From Desulfobacteraceae bacterium (GTDB lineage Bacteria; Desulfobacterota; Desulfobacteria; Desulfobacterales; BuS5), in assembly GCA_030592105.1 (NCBI GenBank), contig JAUVKE010000027.1, positions 1-15,135 of the forward strand: 15,135 bases of DNA, given 5' to 3'. This document shows, piece after piece, positions 1 through 5,407 of the stretch (within the stretch, counting starts at the first letter, position 1; every line of letters starts with the position of its first letter). The position numbers and the translations under genes were made by a program. The notes under the pieces were generated by a model. That model did not search any database. It was not told the DNA's origin and saw only the letters and a list, made by a program, of their open reading frames with translations.

Positions 1-7
1 GAAAGCA

Positions 8-29
8 CAGGAATATCTTCATATTCCTG
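8..29. repeat. Small perfect hairpin repeat at left window edge
   Basis: A 9-bp perfect stem (8-16 with 21-29) closes a CTTC loop. The surrounding bases partly pair further out (AGCA/TGCC). It resembles in style the hairpin at the right window edge, so I read it as one of a class of dispersed intergenic palindromes. It could also terminate a gene lying left of the window. There is no T-run beside it. Confidence 0.5.
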
Positions 30-115
30 CGTTTTCGTGCCTTGCCAGCCAAGCGCCTCAATACTTAAAATTGTTAATTTATTTTTGAGCGAACCCTTAG
101 AGCCGAGCTACGGTG

Positions 116-171
116 AAATTTAAAAAGCTCTGGCTGTTTGAGCGTAGCGAGTTCCAGAGGTTTTTAAATTT
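116..171. repeat. 18-bp inverted repeat, REP-like or terminator
   Basis: Arms at 116-133 and 154-171 are complementary over 18 bp with one mismatch, around a 20-base loop. The AT-rich outer stem (AAATTTAAAAA) and GC-richer tip (GCTCTGG) would give a T-rich tail on either strand. It lies downstream of the leftward NifX-like gene ending at 224, so it may end that transcript. The loop sequence GAGCGTAGCGAG looks like a dispersed repeat rather than unique sequence. Confidence 0.55.
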
Positions 172-194
172 TATTATAGCTCAGTCGCTTGCTG

Positions 195-212
195 AAATTA
201 TTTATGTGACGG
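195..212. repeat. Dispersed 18-base repeat, copy 1
   Basis: Bases 195-212 match bases 3636-3653 at 17 of 18 positions (core AATTATTTATGT-ACGG). Both copies are intergenic. A partial reverse-strand match lies near 7638-7650. The copies are probably fragments of a longer intergenic repeat family. Confidence 0.4.
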
Positions 213-223
213 CCTGTAGCTTT

Positions 224-586
224 TTAAACCCAGTGGCCTTCAACATTTGCCCCATCGGTTTCTTTGAGTTTGCCGTTTTTATATAATGATACTGCCTCGC
301 TTACCGTTCCTTTATTCCCAATAATAATTTTGATGTTTGCTTCTTTTAATACCTTAAAAGCCTTTGGTCCACAGTTGCCGGTGATGACAGCGGCCACATT
401 GTTGTTGGCAATTATTTTTCCGGCCTGTATCCCTGCCCCCTGGGGAAGGTTAATATTTTGTTTGTTTTCAACAACTTCATACTCCATGCTGTCTGGATCT
501 ACGATGATAAAATATTTTGCTCTTCCAAAACGAGGATCGATTTCCGAATTAAGGCTTTTGCCTGATGATGTGACTGCTATTTTCAT
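224..586 (-). CDS. NifX/MTH1175-like (DIMC domain) protein, DPRFGR type
   Basis: A single-domain protein of 120 aa, the usual length for the dinitrogenase iron-molybdenum cofactor (DIMC, NifX/NifB C-terminal) fold. The N-terminus MKIAVTS is the first strand. DPRFGR (residues 17-22) and the GNCGP turn with Cys72 are conserved with two other proteins here, encoded at 4088-4783 and 8031-8390. It shares the C-terminal tail ANVEGHW with the latter, so those two are close paralogues. Family members include MTH1175 and the Desulfovibrio orange protein, which hold metal-sulfur clusters noncovalently; a role in cluster carriage is inferred. An SD-like AGGGAG lies 9 bases before the ATG. It ends the leftward arm, but a good -10 box at 682-687 suggests its own promoter. 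Confidence 0.9.
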   Translation of the reverse strand: MKIAVTSSGKSLNSEIDPRFGRAKYFIIVDPDSMEYEVVENKQNINLPQGAGIQAGKIIANNNVAAVITGNCGPKAFKVLKEANIKIIIGNKGTVSEAVSLYKNGKLKETDGANVEGHWV

Positions 587-616
587 AATTTTAATCTCCC
601 TATTATTGATATAAAC

Positions 617-635
617 CCTCCATCTTTGCTGGAGG
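617..635 (-). promoter_or_regulatory. 5' leader hairpin containing an anti-SD sequence
   Basis: In the leader of the NifX-like gene starting at 586, CCTCCA (minus strand) pairs with TGGAGG over 6 bp with a 7-base loop. The CCTCC arm could alternatively pair with the GGGAG Shine-Dalgarno about 20 bases further on. Two mutually exclusive pairings would be consistent with translational control, but this is only a structural suggestion. There is no U-run, so it is not an intrinsic terminator. Confidence 0.3.
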
Positions 636-662
636 AAAATTTAATTTAAGTTATCCTTTGTC

Positions 663-687
663 ATAGCTGAGTTATGGTAAAATTATA
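663..687 (-). promoter_or_regulatory. Perfect -10 box with palindromic operator at +1 (site A)
   Basis: On the minus strand a perfect TATAAT (682-687) is followed after 6 bases by ATAACTCAGCTAT (663-675), a near-perfect palindrome. The expected transcription start falls on the palindrome. The -35 region is poor. The same arrangement occurs at 4009-4034 before another NifX-like gene. The palindrome is therefore a candidate repressor site, possibly for a DUF134 protein encoded in the window. Confidence 0.5.
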
Positions 688-740
688 ACCAAGTCCAAAC
701 TTAATTATCTGAACATCTATAGCCTAAACCTTGTGCACAG

Positions 741-1376
741 TTAAATTTCGATTACTTTGCCAGCGCCTCCTTCTATATATTTTTCAGGATAAAATTTTTT
801 TATCTCCTCAATATACTGGGTGCAGTGGACAGGACAAATTATTTCAAGGTTATCAATTAAACCAAAATTATTAAAGCCGTGCAAGCCTCCTATAAGGGCT
901 TTGACCCTGCCGAATTCCGAGGCGGCCCGTAAAATTTCAGCAACACCCGGATGGGAGCATCCTGTGATTACAATTACATCATTATTCTGCCTGATTACAA
1001 GTGATTGTTCAATACCTTTTAGTTCCCCTGTTGAAAAAATATTTTCATGAATTTTTAATTGTTTTTTTACACTAATAATATTTTTATCCGGCTTTTTGAT
1101 GCTTAGAGAATGTGGTATATATACTTTGACGGGATTTAATTCGATAAAACTTAAAAGACCACCGATATGGTCCCAATGGTAGTGTGAGATAAAAACTTCA
1201 TTGATGCCAAGAGGGTCAATTTTTAATTTTTTCATGTTTTCATGAAAAATATAATCCTTTGCACCTGTATCAAAGAGTATCTTTTTCCCATATGCCTCTA
1301 TTAAACAGGCAAAACCCCAATCCGGTTCGAGGTTTTTATCCCATGCTTGATTATCATAAATAATAGTAATTTTCAT
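741..1376 (-). CDS. MBL-fold metallo-hydrolase (COG1237-like)
   Basis: A 211-aa metallo-beta-lactamase-fold protein. The metal-binding motif HYHWDH is at residues 65-70, preceded by DTG (36-38); a further ligand candidate is in TGCSHPG, and GLHG and PVHCT follow. The short MKITIIYDN start and overall pattern fit the COG1237 group (related to dihydropterin-type synthases and other MBL hydrolases); the substrate cannot be told. I start at the ATG at 1376. An in-frame TTG at 1394 would add six residues outside the conserved N-terminus, and neither start has a clear SD. Proteins of this kind are often encoded beside DIMC and DUF134 genes in anaerobes (family knowledge), so a role linked to the metal-sulfur cluster is plausible but unproven. 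Confidence 0.85.
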   Translation of the reverse strand: MKITIIYDNQAWDKNLEPDWGFACLIEAYGKKILFDTGAKDYIFHENMKKLKIDPLGINEVFISHYHWDHIGGLLSFIELNPVKVYIPHSLSIKKPDKNIISVKKQLKIHENIFSTGELKGIEQSLVIRQNNDVIVITGCSHPGVAEILRAASEFGRVKALIGGLHGFNNFGLIDNLEIICPVHCTQYIEEIKKFYPEKYIEGGAGKVIEI

Positions 1377-1465
1377 TTTAAAATTTATAACCAACTATTG
1401 TAAGCGTTCACAGTTTCAAAGCTTATTATTATTTTTCTTTCGCAGACTTCTGCAGAGGTATAATC

Positions 1466-1499
1466 CCCACCCACCAATAAAAATCATTCGATGGGTGGG
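1466..1499 (-). terminator. GC-rich hairpin after the DUF5320 gene
   Basis: Eight bases CCCACCCA (1466-1473) pair perfectly with TGGGTGGG (1492-1499) across an 18-base loop, just downstream of the leftward gene ending at 1506. The position suits a terminator or an RNA-stabilising hairpin separating it from the MBL gene. No T-run follows, so intrinsic termination is uncertain. Confidence 0.4.
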
Positions 1500-1505
1500 C
1501 ATTAT

Positions 1506-1841
1506 TTATAAGGCTTTTTCCAGTGCCTCTATCCTTTTATTAATTTCATCGAGAGCAGATGTCAAATTATTTGCATCCGCTTTGAGAATATCAAGATCGC
1601 TTGTTTCATCAAGTGGATAAGGTTGAGCATAAACAGGGCCGTTGTTTCCGTAATTTCTGTTGGAACCCCGTCCCCCAAAAGGACCAGAGCCGAAACCGCG
1701 CCTGAATCCCAAACCTCTGCCGTAATTAAATCCTCTGTTAGGGATAGTTCCATATCCGGTATTGGAGGAGTTGCAATAACCTCTTCCGCCTCCGGTCATG
1801 GGACCGCCTCCCACGGGACCTCTTCCGTCTAAACCAGGCAT
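1506..1841 (-). CDS. DUF5320-type Gly-rich protein with C-terminal coiled coil
   Basis: A 111-aa protein. The N-terminus carries the DUF5320 signature pattern MPG-D-GP-GGGPMTGGGRGYC (residues 1-23). A Gly/Arg/Asn/Phe-rich low-complexity middle follows (about 24-70), then an acidic heptad-like helix (about 80-111) rich in Leu, Ile and Glu that should form a coiled coil. The family has no established function and is regularly encoded next to DIMC proteins in anaerobes. A strong SD, AAAGGAGGTGAT, lies directly upstream. The fusion protein encoded at 4088-4783 has the same Gly-rich plus coiled-coil layout attached to a NifX-like domain, which suggests this small protein partners a NifX-like protein. 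Confidence 0.85.
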   Translation of the reverse strand: MPGLDGRGPVGGGPMTGGGRGYCNSSNTGYGTIPNRGFNYGRGLGFRRGFGSGPFGGRGSNRNYGNNGPVYAQPYPLDETSDLDILKADANNLTSALDEINKRIEALEKAL

Positions 1842-1890
1842 CTATATCACCTCCTTTTAAAAATTATTTTATTTAATTTAATTAACTGCA

Positions 1891-2061
1891 TTACCGGTTA
1901 CCTCCGCGTCCCTGGCCTGCAGAACCGCGTCCCTTACCTCTGCCCAGCCCTGATCCACCGCCTCTTTTTACCTGAGAACCGTTTCCCTGGCTGCAGCCGC
2001 CCCTGCCTCTGCCTGTGTTTGGCCCTTGTCCGGCCGGGCCTGTTTTATCACCTCTTGGCAT
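1891..2061 (-). CDS. Small Gly/Arg-rich DUF5320-like protein (56 aa)
   Basis: A short gene easily missed. It encodes 56 residues beginning MPRGDKTGPAGQGPNTGRG and containing one Cys (residue 23). The N-terminal pattern MP-D-GP-G-GP-TG-GRG-C is the same as in the 1506-1841 product, so the two are relatives, but this one lacks the coiled coil and is almost wholly Gly, Arg, Ser and Gln. The start is well supported: GGAAGGAGGTGA sits ideally before the ATG, and this SD is made of the last codons and stop (GGA AGG AGG TGA) of the upstream DUF134 gene. That implies translational coupling and a common operon: DUF134, this gene, DUF5320 gene. Function is unknown; a partner or carrier for a metal cluster is a guess. 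Confidence 0.75.
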   Translation of the reverse strand: MPRGDKTGPAGQGPNTGRGRGGCSQGNGSQVKRGGGSGLGRGKGRGSAGQGRGGNR

Positions 2062-2066
2062 ATAAA

Positions 2067-2396
2067 TCACCTCCTTCCTCTTCCTCTTTTCCTGTGTCTC
2101 ATATGAAGCCCGTGCATCTCATATGTCCCTCCGTCAATATTCAGCGCTTTCCCTGTTACGAGTGCATCGGAGACAATACCACGGGCTTCCCCTAAAATTC
2201 TTCCGTATGTTTGACGTGAAACCTTCATTATTTTTGCAGCGGTTTCCTGATCAAGATGTTCAAAATCGCTAAGCCGTATCGCCTCAAGTCCTTCCACAGA
2301 CAGGGTAACCTCACCAGTTTGCGGCATTCCCTGGGGCACAAATCGATTTATTGAAGGATATCCTGCTACAAATCTCATTTTTTTTGGTCTTGGCAT
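2067..2396 (-). CDS. DUF134 family DNA-binding protein (1)
   Basis: A 109-aa protein of the DUF134 family, small predicted HTH regulators. The N-terminus MPRPKKMRFV, the SINRFVPQG-P segment, the LSVEGLEAIRLSD helix and the sigma-70-region-4-like helix-turn-helix (about 48-75, including LDQETAAKIMKVSRQTYGRI) are all typical. The C-terminus is a basic His/Arg tail (MRHRKRGRGRR). It is the first gene of the leftward arm, transcribed from a good promoter at 2430-2458, and its stop codon overlaps the SD of the following gene. The usual role is inferred to be transcription control of neighbouring DIMC and ATPase genes; this is context-based and not demonstrated. It is paralogous to the 4986-5396 product. 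Confidence 0.88.
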   Translation of the reverse strand: MPRPKKMRFVAGYPSINRFVPQGMPQTGEVTLSVEGLEAIRLSDFEHLDQETAAKIMKVSRQTYGRILGEARGIVSDALVTGKALNIDGGTYEMHGLHMRHRKRGRGRR

Positions 2397-2429
2397 AATT
2401 TTTCCTTATGTATATGAGCTTTTGACTAT

Positions 2430-2458
2430 AACATAAACCTTGAATATCCACATGTCAA
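2430..2458 (-). promoter_or_regulatory. Sigma-70 type promoter for the leftward DUF134 operon
   Basis: Minus strand: TTGACA (2453-2458), 17-base spacer, TATGTT (2430-2435). The box is about 35 bases from the start codon at 2396. The consensus -35 with ideal spacing makes this one of the better promoters in the window. Confidence 0.6.
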
Positions 2459-2520
2459 GGATAAATATGATCAAATGATCAAAATAAAATATTCTTCTAT
2501 ATATATTATAGAAAAATATC

Positions 2521-2549
2521 TTGACAACAAGGGGAAAAGGTTCTATTTT
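2521..2549 (+). promoter_or_regulatory. Sigma-70 type promoter for the rightward arm
   Basis: TTGACA (2521-2526), 17-base spacer, TATTTT (2544-2549). The predicted start near 2556 would give a roughly 200-base leader before the rhodanese-family selenoprotein gene at 2757. Confidence 0.55.
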
Positions 2550-2557
2550 TATAAATA

Positions 2558-2573
2558 ATGAGTATATGCTCAT
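2558..2573. promoter_or_regulatory. Imperfect 16-bp palindrome at the rightward +1
   Basis: ATGAGTATATGCTCAT is self-complementary except for one symmetric mismatched pair. It begins 8 bases after the -10 box of the rightward promoter, the place for a repressor site. A related GTATATGAGCT string lies at about 2411-2421 in the leader of the leftward operon. A DUF134 operator is a reasonable guess. Confidence 0.35.
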
Positions 2574-2756
2574 AAAATTAACTAAACCTTTACTTTTGAA
2601 AAAAGATTTTTACTCGATAATGGAGATATAGATTGTCAAATCTATTACCCGATTTTAAAATTTGACACAAGCCCAAAGAGAGGTGAATACAAGTACACTG
2701 TTCTAATGAACAGTACCTGTTTTTATAAAAATATTAAAAGGAAAAGGAATTTAGCA

Positions 2757-3533
2757 ATGCATAAAAAAATTTCGATTTTCATTCTATCATTATTGTTTAT
2801 AATTGGATCTTCAACGTTCGGGTTTGCGGCCAAGGTGCCTGCTCCTAAAAAAGGAGGGGATGGGTTTAAAGCAGTAAGCCTGGAAGAAGCAAAAAAACTT
2901 TTTAAAGATGGCGTAACAGTGGTTGCATGCCACAGTCACACGACTGATTTCATGAAAGGTCATCCTCCCGGCACAATACACATAACGTGTCTGGTTCCAA
3001 AGGATCATAAACACATTGATATGCCATTAAACAAAGTTGACTTAGATATATCACAGCTTCCAAAAGACAAGAATACCCCCATTATGACCTATTGTGCGTC
3101 AAGTACATGATGGAAATCCTACCACGCCGCCAGGTTGGCGGTTGCAAATGGTTATAAAAATGTATACTGGATGCGGGATGGTATTAAAGCCTGGGAAAAA
3201 GCAGGGTACTCGACAGAAGGCAGATTGAAACTTCTTAATGATTTAATTGATGTAAATAAGATTGATTTCGGTGCATTACTTATCACCGAAAAAGATGCAA
3301 AAAAGCTAAAAAATTACACTTTTGTTGATTTCCGCGACAAATCAAAATATAAAAAAAATCATATCAAAGGTGCCAATCATGTTGATTACAGCGATATGTT
3401 TTCGAAACCCATGATGGAGGAATTAAATAAAAGCAATAGCCTGATTGTTATCCACAATGTCCAGGCAGTTGCGGGTGTTATTACCGTAACTTTGAAGCTT
3501 ATGGATTATCCAGATGTATATATTCTCAAATAG
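2757..3533 (+). CDS. Exported double-rhodanese protein with probable selenocysteine (Sec118)
   Basis: I read one 258-aa protein through an in-frame TGA at 3108-3110 as selenocysteine. Residues 1-25 form a Sec-type signal peptide (HKK, then a hydrophobic stretch ending GFAA). Rhodanese domain 1 (about 37-155) has the GHPPGTIH motif, the active-site loop beginning TYC (Cys113) with Sec118 five residues on, and after the TGA the family features AA-LAVANGYKNVYW and DGIKAWEKAGY. Domain 2 (about 160-258) keeps VDFR and NHIKGANHVDY but has HN where the catalytic Cys belongs, so it is probably inactive. I start at ATG 2757, 8 bases after AAGGA, rather than at 2706. Role inferred: periplasmic sulfur- or selenium-linked transfer or redox chemistry. 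It is the first gene of the rightward arm. The alternative is a nonsense-mutated pseudogene. Confidence 0.75.
3108..3154 (+). promoter_or_regulatory. In-frame TGA (Sec) plus candidate bacterial SECIS hairpin
   Basis: After the TGA at 3108-3110, CCGCC (3127-3131) pairs with GGCGG (3137-3141) around the loop AGGUU, extended by a G-U pair. Below an internal loop, ACCA (3121-3124) pairs with UGGU (3149-3152). The loop GG lies 23-24 bases past the TGA, inside the range known for bacterial SECIS elements, and AGGU recalls the loop of the E. coli fdhF SECIS. Confidence 0.65.
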
Positions 3534-3635
3534 ATATTCCTTGAGTTTTCGGAAAAAATAATAACATATTTATTTAACGGATATGGTATAAAATTTGCCG
3601 TTTTATTAAAAGTGGCCCAAAATAAAACCAAGCCC

Positions 3636-3653
3636 AAATTATTTATGTAACGG
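3636..3653. repeat. Dispersed 18-base repeat, copy 2
   Basis: Matches bases 195-212 at 17 of 18 positions. It lies in the 172-base gap between the selenoprotein gene and the DUF59 gene. Neighbouring AACCAAGCCCAAA also resembles AACCAAGTCCAAA at 687-699, so a longer degenerate repeat is likely. Confidence 0.4.
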
Positions 3654-3705
3654 GATATAAAAATTTTTTTAGAAAATTTACACTTATGGCCAGGCGCAAA
3701 TCAAA

Positions 3706-3993
3706 ATGGTGATAAAAAAAAATATAGAAAATGCATTACGAAAAATAAATACTCCAGGCTCAGATATGGATATTGTCAGCAAGAAGTTGGTGGAGAATAT
3801 CTCTGCTTCTGATGATGGGATGGTAAGTTTTATCTTTAGACCCCTTTCTCCAATTTGTCCGAGAGCATTCAAACTCGCTTCTGATATAAAAAAAACAGTA
3901 AAAAAAGTAGAGGGAGTCAGGTCGGTGGATATTAAAGTGGTGGAGTATCAAAGAGCAGATGAGCTGATGGGTATGTTAAATGATAATGATTAA
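3706..3993 (+). CDS. DUF59/MIP18-family iron-sulfur assembly-type protein
   Basis: A 95-aa single-domain protein. The pattern is that of the MIP18 (DUF59, PaaD/SufT-like) family: an N-terminal helix (IENALRKI), the DMDIVSKKLVENI strand region, SPICPRAFKLASDI with the family's conserved Cys in the helix cap, and a C-terminal VEGVRSVDIKVV strand. Relatives act in maturation of Fe-S or other metal-cluster proteins, often with Mrp/NBP35 ATPases, and two such ATPases are encoded downstream. The start at 3706 has no clear SD. A role in cluster assembly is inferred from family and neighbours. Confidence 0.8.
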   Translation: MVIKKNIENALRKINTPGSDMDIVSKKLVENISASDDGMVSFIFRPLSPICPRAFKLASDIKKTVKKVEGVRSVDIKVVEYQRADELMGMLNDND

Positions 3994-4008
3994 CAAATAA
4001 GGCATGGT

Positions 4009-4034
4009 TCTAATTTCAGCAATAACTGAGCTAT
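4009..4034 (+). promoter_or_regulatory. -10 box with palindromic operator at +1 (site B)
   Basis: TCTAAT (4009-4014) is followed after 7 bases by ATAACTGAGCTAT (4022-4034). This is the same 13-base palindrome, one base different at its centre, and nearly the same spacing as at 663-687. GAGC and GCTC (4028-4031, 4039-4042) form a further small inverted repeat, and a related CATAGCTGTAGTAA follows at 4062-4075. The -35 region is weak, which suggests the promoter may need an activator. Confidence 0.45.
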
Positions 4035-4087
4035 AAATGCTCATATAAATAATTAATTAGACATAGCTGTAGTAAGGAGATAATACA

Positions 4088-4783
4088 ATGAAAATTGCTG
4101 TAAGTTCATCAGGAAATAATCTTGATTCACAGATAGATCCACGCTTTGGGAGATGCACGTATCTTGTGATTGTAGAGACTGATGATATGAGTTTTGAGGT
4201 TTTTGAAAATGAAAATATTGCGTTAACCGGCGGCGCAGGAATACAAACGGCCAGTTTCGTCGCCTCTAAAGGTTCTAAAATGGTAATCACCGGCAATTGC
4301 GGCCCCAATGCAACGGATGCCCTCTCCGCTGCTGGAATAAAAATTATTACGGGGCAGTCAGGGATAATAAAAGATGTAGTAGAAAAATTTAAAAACGACA
4401 CTCTTGTTCCGCTTGAAGATTCTGCTTCCTCCACAAAACCGGATGCATCTCCAAAAGTTGATATAGCAAGAACTCAAGGCCAGCAAGCTTCTGGAGGTAG
4501 AGGCATGGGGGGTGGCGGTAGATGTATGGGCATGGGGGGTGGTAGAGGAAAGGGCGGTGGTGGCAGGGGTATGGGTGGTGGTGGTGGTATGGGCATGGGC
4601 GGTCGCGGCGGTTCAGGAATAGGAGGCGGATACGAAACAGGTATGCCCGGACAGGATGTTTTATTTCAAAAAAGTGAAGGCGTTTTATCCAGGGAAGACG
4701 AATTGAAGCTTCTAAAACAGCAGTCCGAAGATCTTAAAAAGCATATGGAAGAGATTGAATCGAGGATAAAAGATTTAAAATAA
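4088..4783 (+). CDS. NifX-like domain fused to Gly/Met-rich linker and coiled coil
   Basis: A 231-aa protein, twice the usual DIMC length. Residues 1 to about 112 are a complete NifX/MTH1175-like domain of the DPRFGR type with the GNCGP turn, closely similar to the proteins encoded at 224-586 and 8031-8390. A linker is followed by an extreme Gly/Met/Arg-rich tract (about 136-187, GRGMGGGG and GMGMGG units, one Cys) and a charged C-terminal coiled coil (about 198-231). The last two parts mirror the DUF5320-type protein at 1506-1841, so this looks like a natural fusion of two proteins encoded separately in the left arm. The start is firm: AAGGAG lies 8 bases before ATG. Possible role, inferred: metal-cluster carrier with a multimerising or metal-binding tail. 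Confidence 0.88.
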   Translation: MKIAVSSSGNNLDSQIDPRFGRCTYLVIVETDDMSFEVFENENIALTGGAGIQTASFVASKGSKMVITGNCGPNATDALSAAGIKIITGQSGIIKDVVEKFKNDTLVPLEDSASSTKPDASPKVDIARTQGQQASGGRGMGGGGRCMGMGGGRGKGGGGRGMGGGGGMGMGGRGGSGIGGGYETGMPGQDVLFQKSEGVLSREDELKLLKQQSEDLKKHMEEIESRIKDLK

Positions 4784-4985
4784 AATTATGGAAGTGGAGT
4801 CTGTGTGAATGCCTGCACCACTGTTTATTGCTCTACAGATTTATGAATTGATTGAAAATTTCCAGTTTATCGGATAGTTAATCTCTCTAAGCTGCAAAGC
4901 TATAGATACAGCAATGGGTAAAAATTAACCGCACAGGTTGATACTTTTTTAAAAGATATTAATTTTTACTAAAAGTCAGGATACT

Positions 4986-5396
4986 ATGGGGCGACTCAAA
5001 AAGAATCGAATCGTCAAATTTAATCCGAACGTCAACTATTTTAAACCCAGGGGTATTCCGATGTTCAAGCTTGAAGAGGTTAGCCTTACTGTTGATGAAC
5101 GGGAAGCTCTAAGGCTAGCCGATTTAGTTGGTTTGTCTCATGAAGAAGCAGGACGGCAGATGGGAGTTTCGAGAGCGACTTTCGGGCGTATAGTTCAGCG
5201 TGCACGACAAGCAGTTGCCGATGCTATGATAAACGGGAAAGCGATTAAAGTTGAGGGCGGAAATTATAATATTGTCGATGAAACAGGAAAGTCTATATGT
5301 CATAAATGCAATAATGTCTTGGATGAGTCCCACAGTAGTACAGGGAAATCGGAAGAGTGCCGGTTATGCCCAAGTGAGAACGTTCAGCGAAATTAA
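4986..5396 (+). CDS. DUF134 family DNA-binding protein (2) with Cys-rich tail
   Basis: A 136-aa DUF134 protein. MGRLKKNRIV, NVNYFKPRGIP, LTVDEREALRLAD and the helix-turn-helix LSHEEAGRQMGVSRATFGRIV (about 55-75) align with the 2067-2396 product. Unlike that product it has a C-terminal extension with CHKC and CRLC pairs about 25 residues apart, plausibly a small zinc or iron-sulfur site that could make DNA binding metal- or redox-sensitive. It lies only 11 bases before the first MinD-type ATPase gene, so the two are almost certainly co-transcribed. Function as local regulator is inferred. Confidence 0.88.
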   Translation: MGRLKKNRIVKFNPNVNYFKPRGIPMFKLEEVSLTVDEREALRLADLVGLSHEEAGRQMGVSRATFGRIVQRARQAVADAMINGKAIKVEGGNYNIVDETGKSICHKCNNVLDESHSSTGKSEECRLCPSENVQRN

Positions 5397-5407
5397 GGAA
5401 AGAGATT

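Larger units (their letters stand above)
2397..2756. other. Divergent intergenic control region
   Basis: A 360-base gene-free stretch between the two arms, very AT-rich. It holds two outward-facing promoters (separate entries), a pair of TGATCA palindromes at 2468-2473 and 2476-2481 close to the leftward -35 box, an imperfect palindrome at 2558-2573, and a leader of roughly 200 bases before the selenoprotein start. I see no conserved coding frame in it. Confidence 0.6.

Noticed and set aside
1377..1394. Longer MBL-fold protein from the TTG at 1394
   Set aside because: The extra six residues are not part of the family's conserved N-terminus, the TTG has no SD, and an ATG lies at the expected place.
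3108..3135. Rhodanese locus as a pseudogene or two separate genes split by a stop codon
   Set aside because: There is a single TGA, no frameshift, and family-typical sequence right up to and right after it. The second frame has only a TTG start without SD. A SECIS-like hairpin follows. Not fully excluded without the selABCD genes.
4784..4985. Extra gene or promoter in the gap before the second DUF134 gene
   Set aside because: No frame of useful length with SD was seen. A TTGATA near 4938 has no good -10 partner at normal spacing.
587..5000. Sigma-54 promoters, as known for Desulfovibrio ORP operons
   Set aside because: I found no GG-N10-GC pair with the TGGCAC/TTGC context before the cluster genes on either strand by eye, and no sigma-54 activator gene is present.
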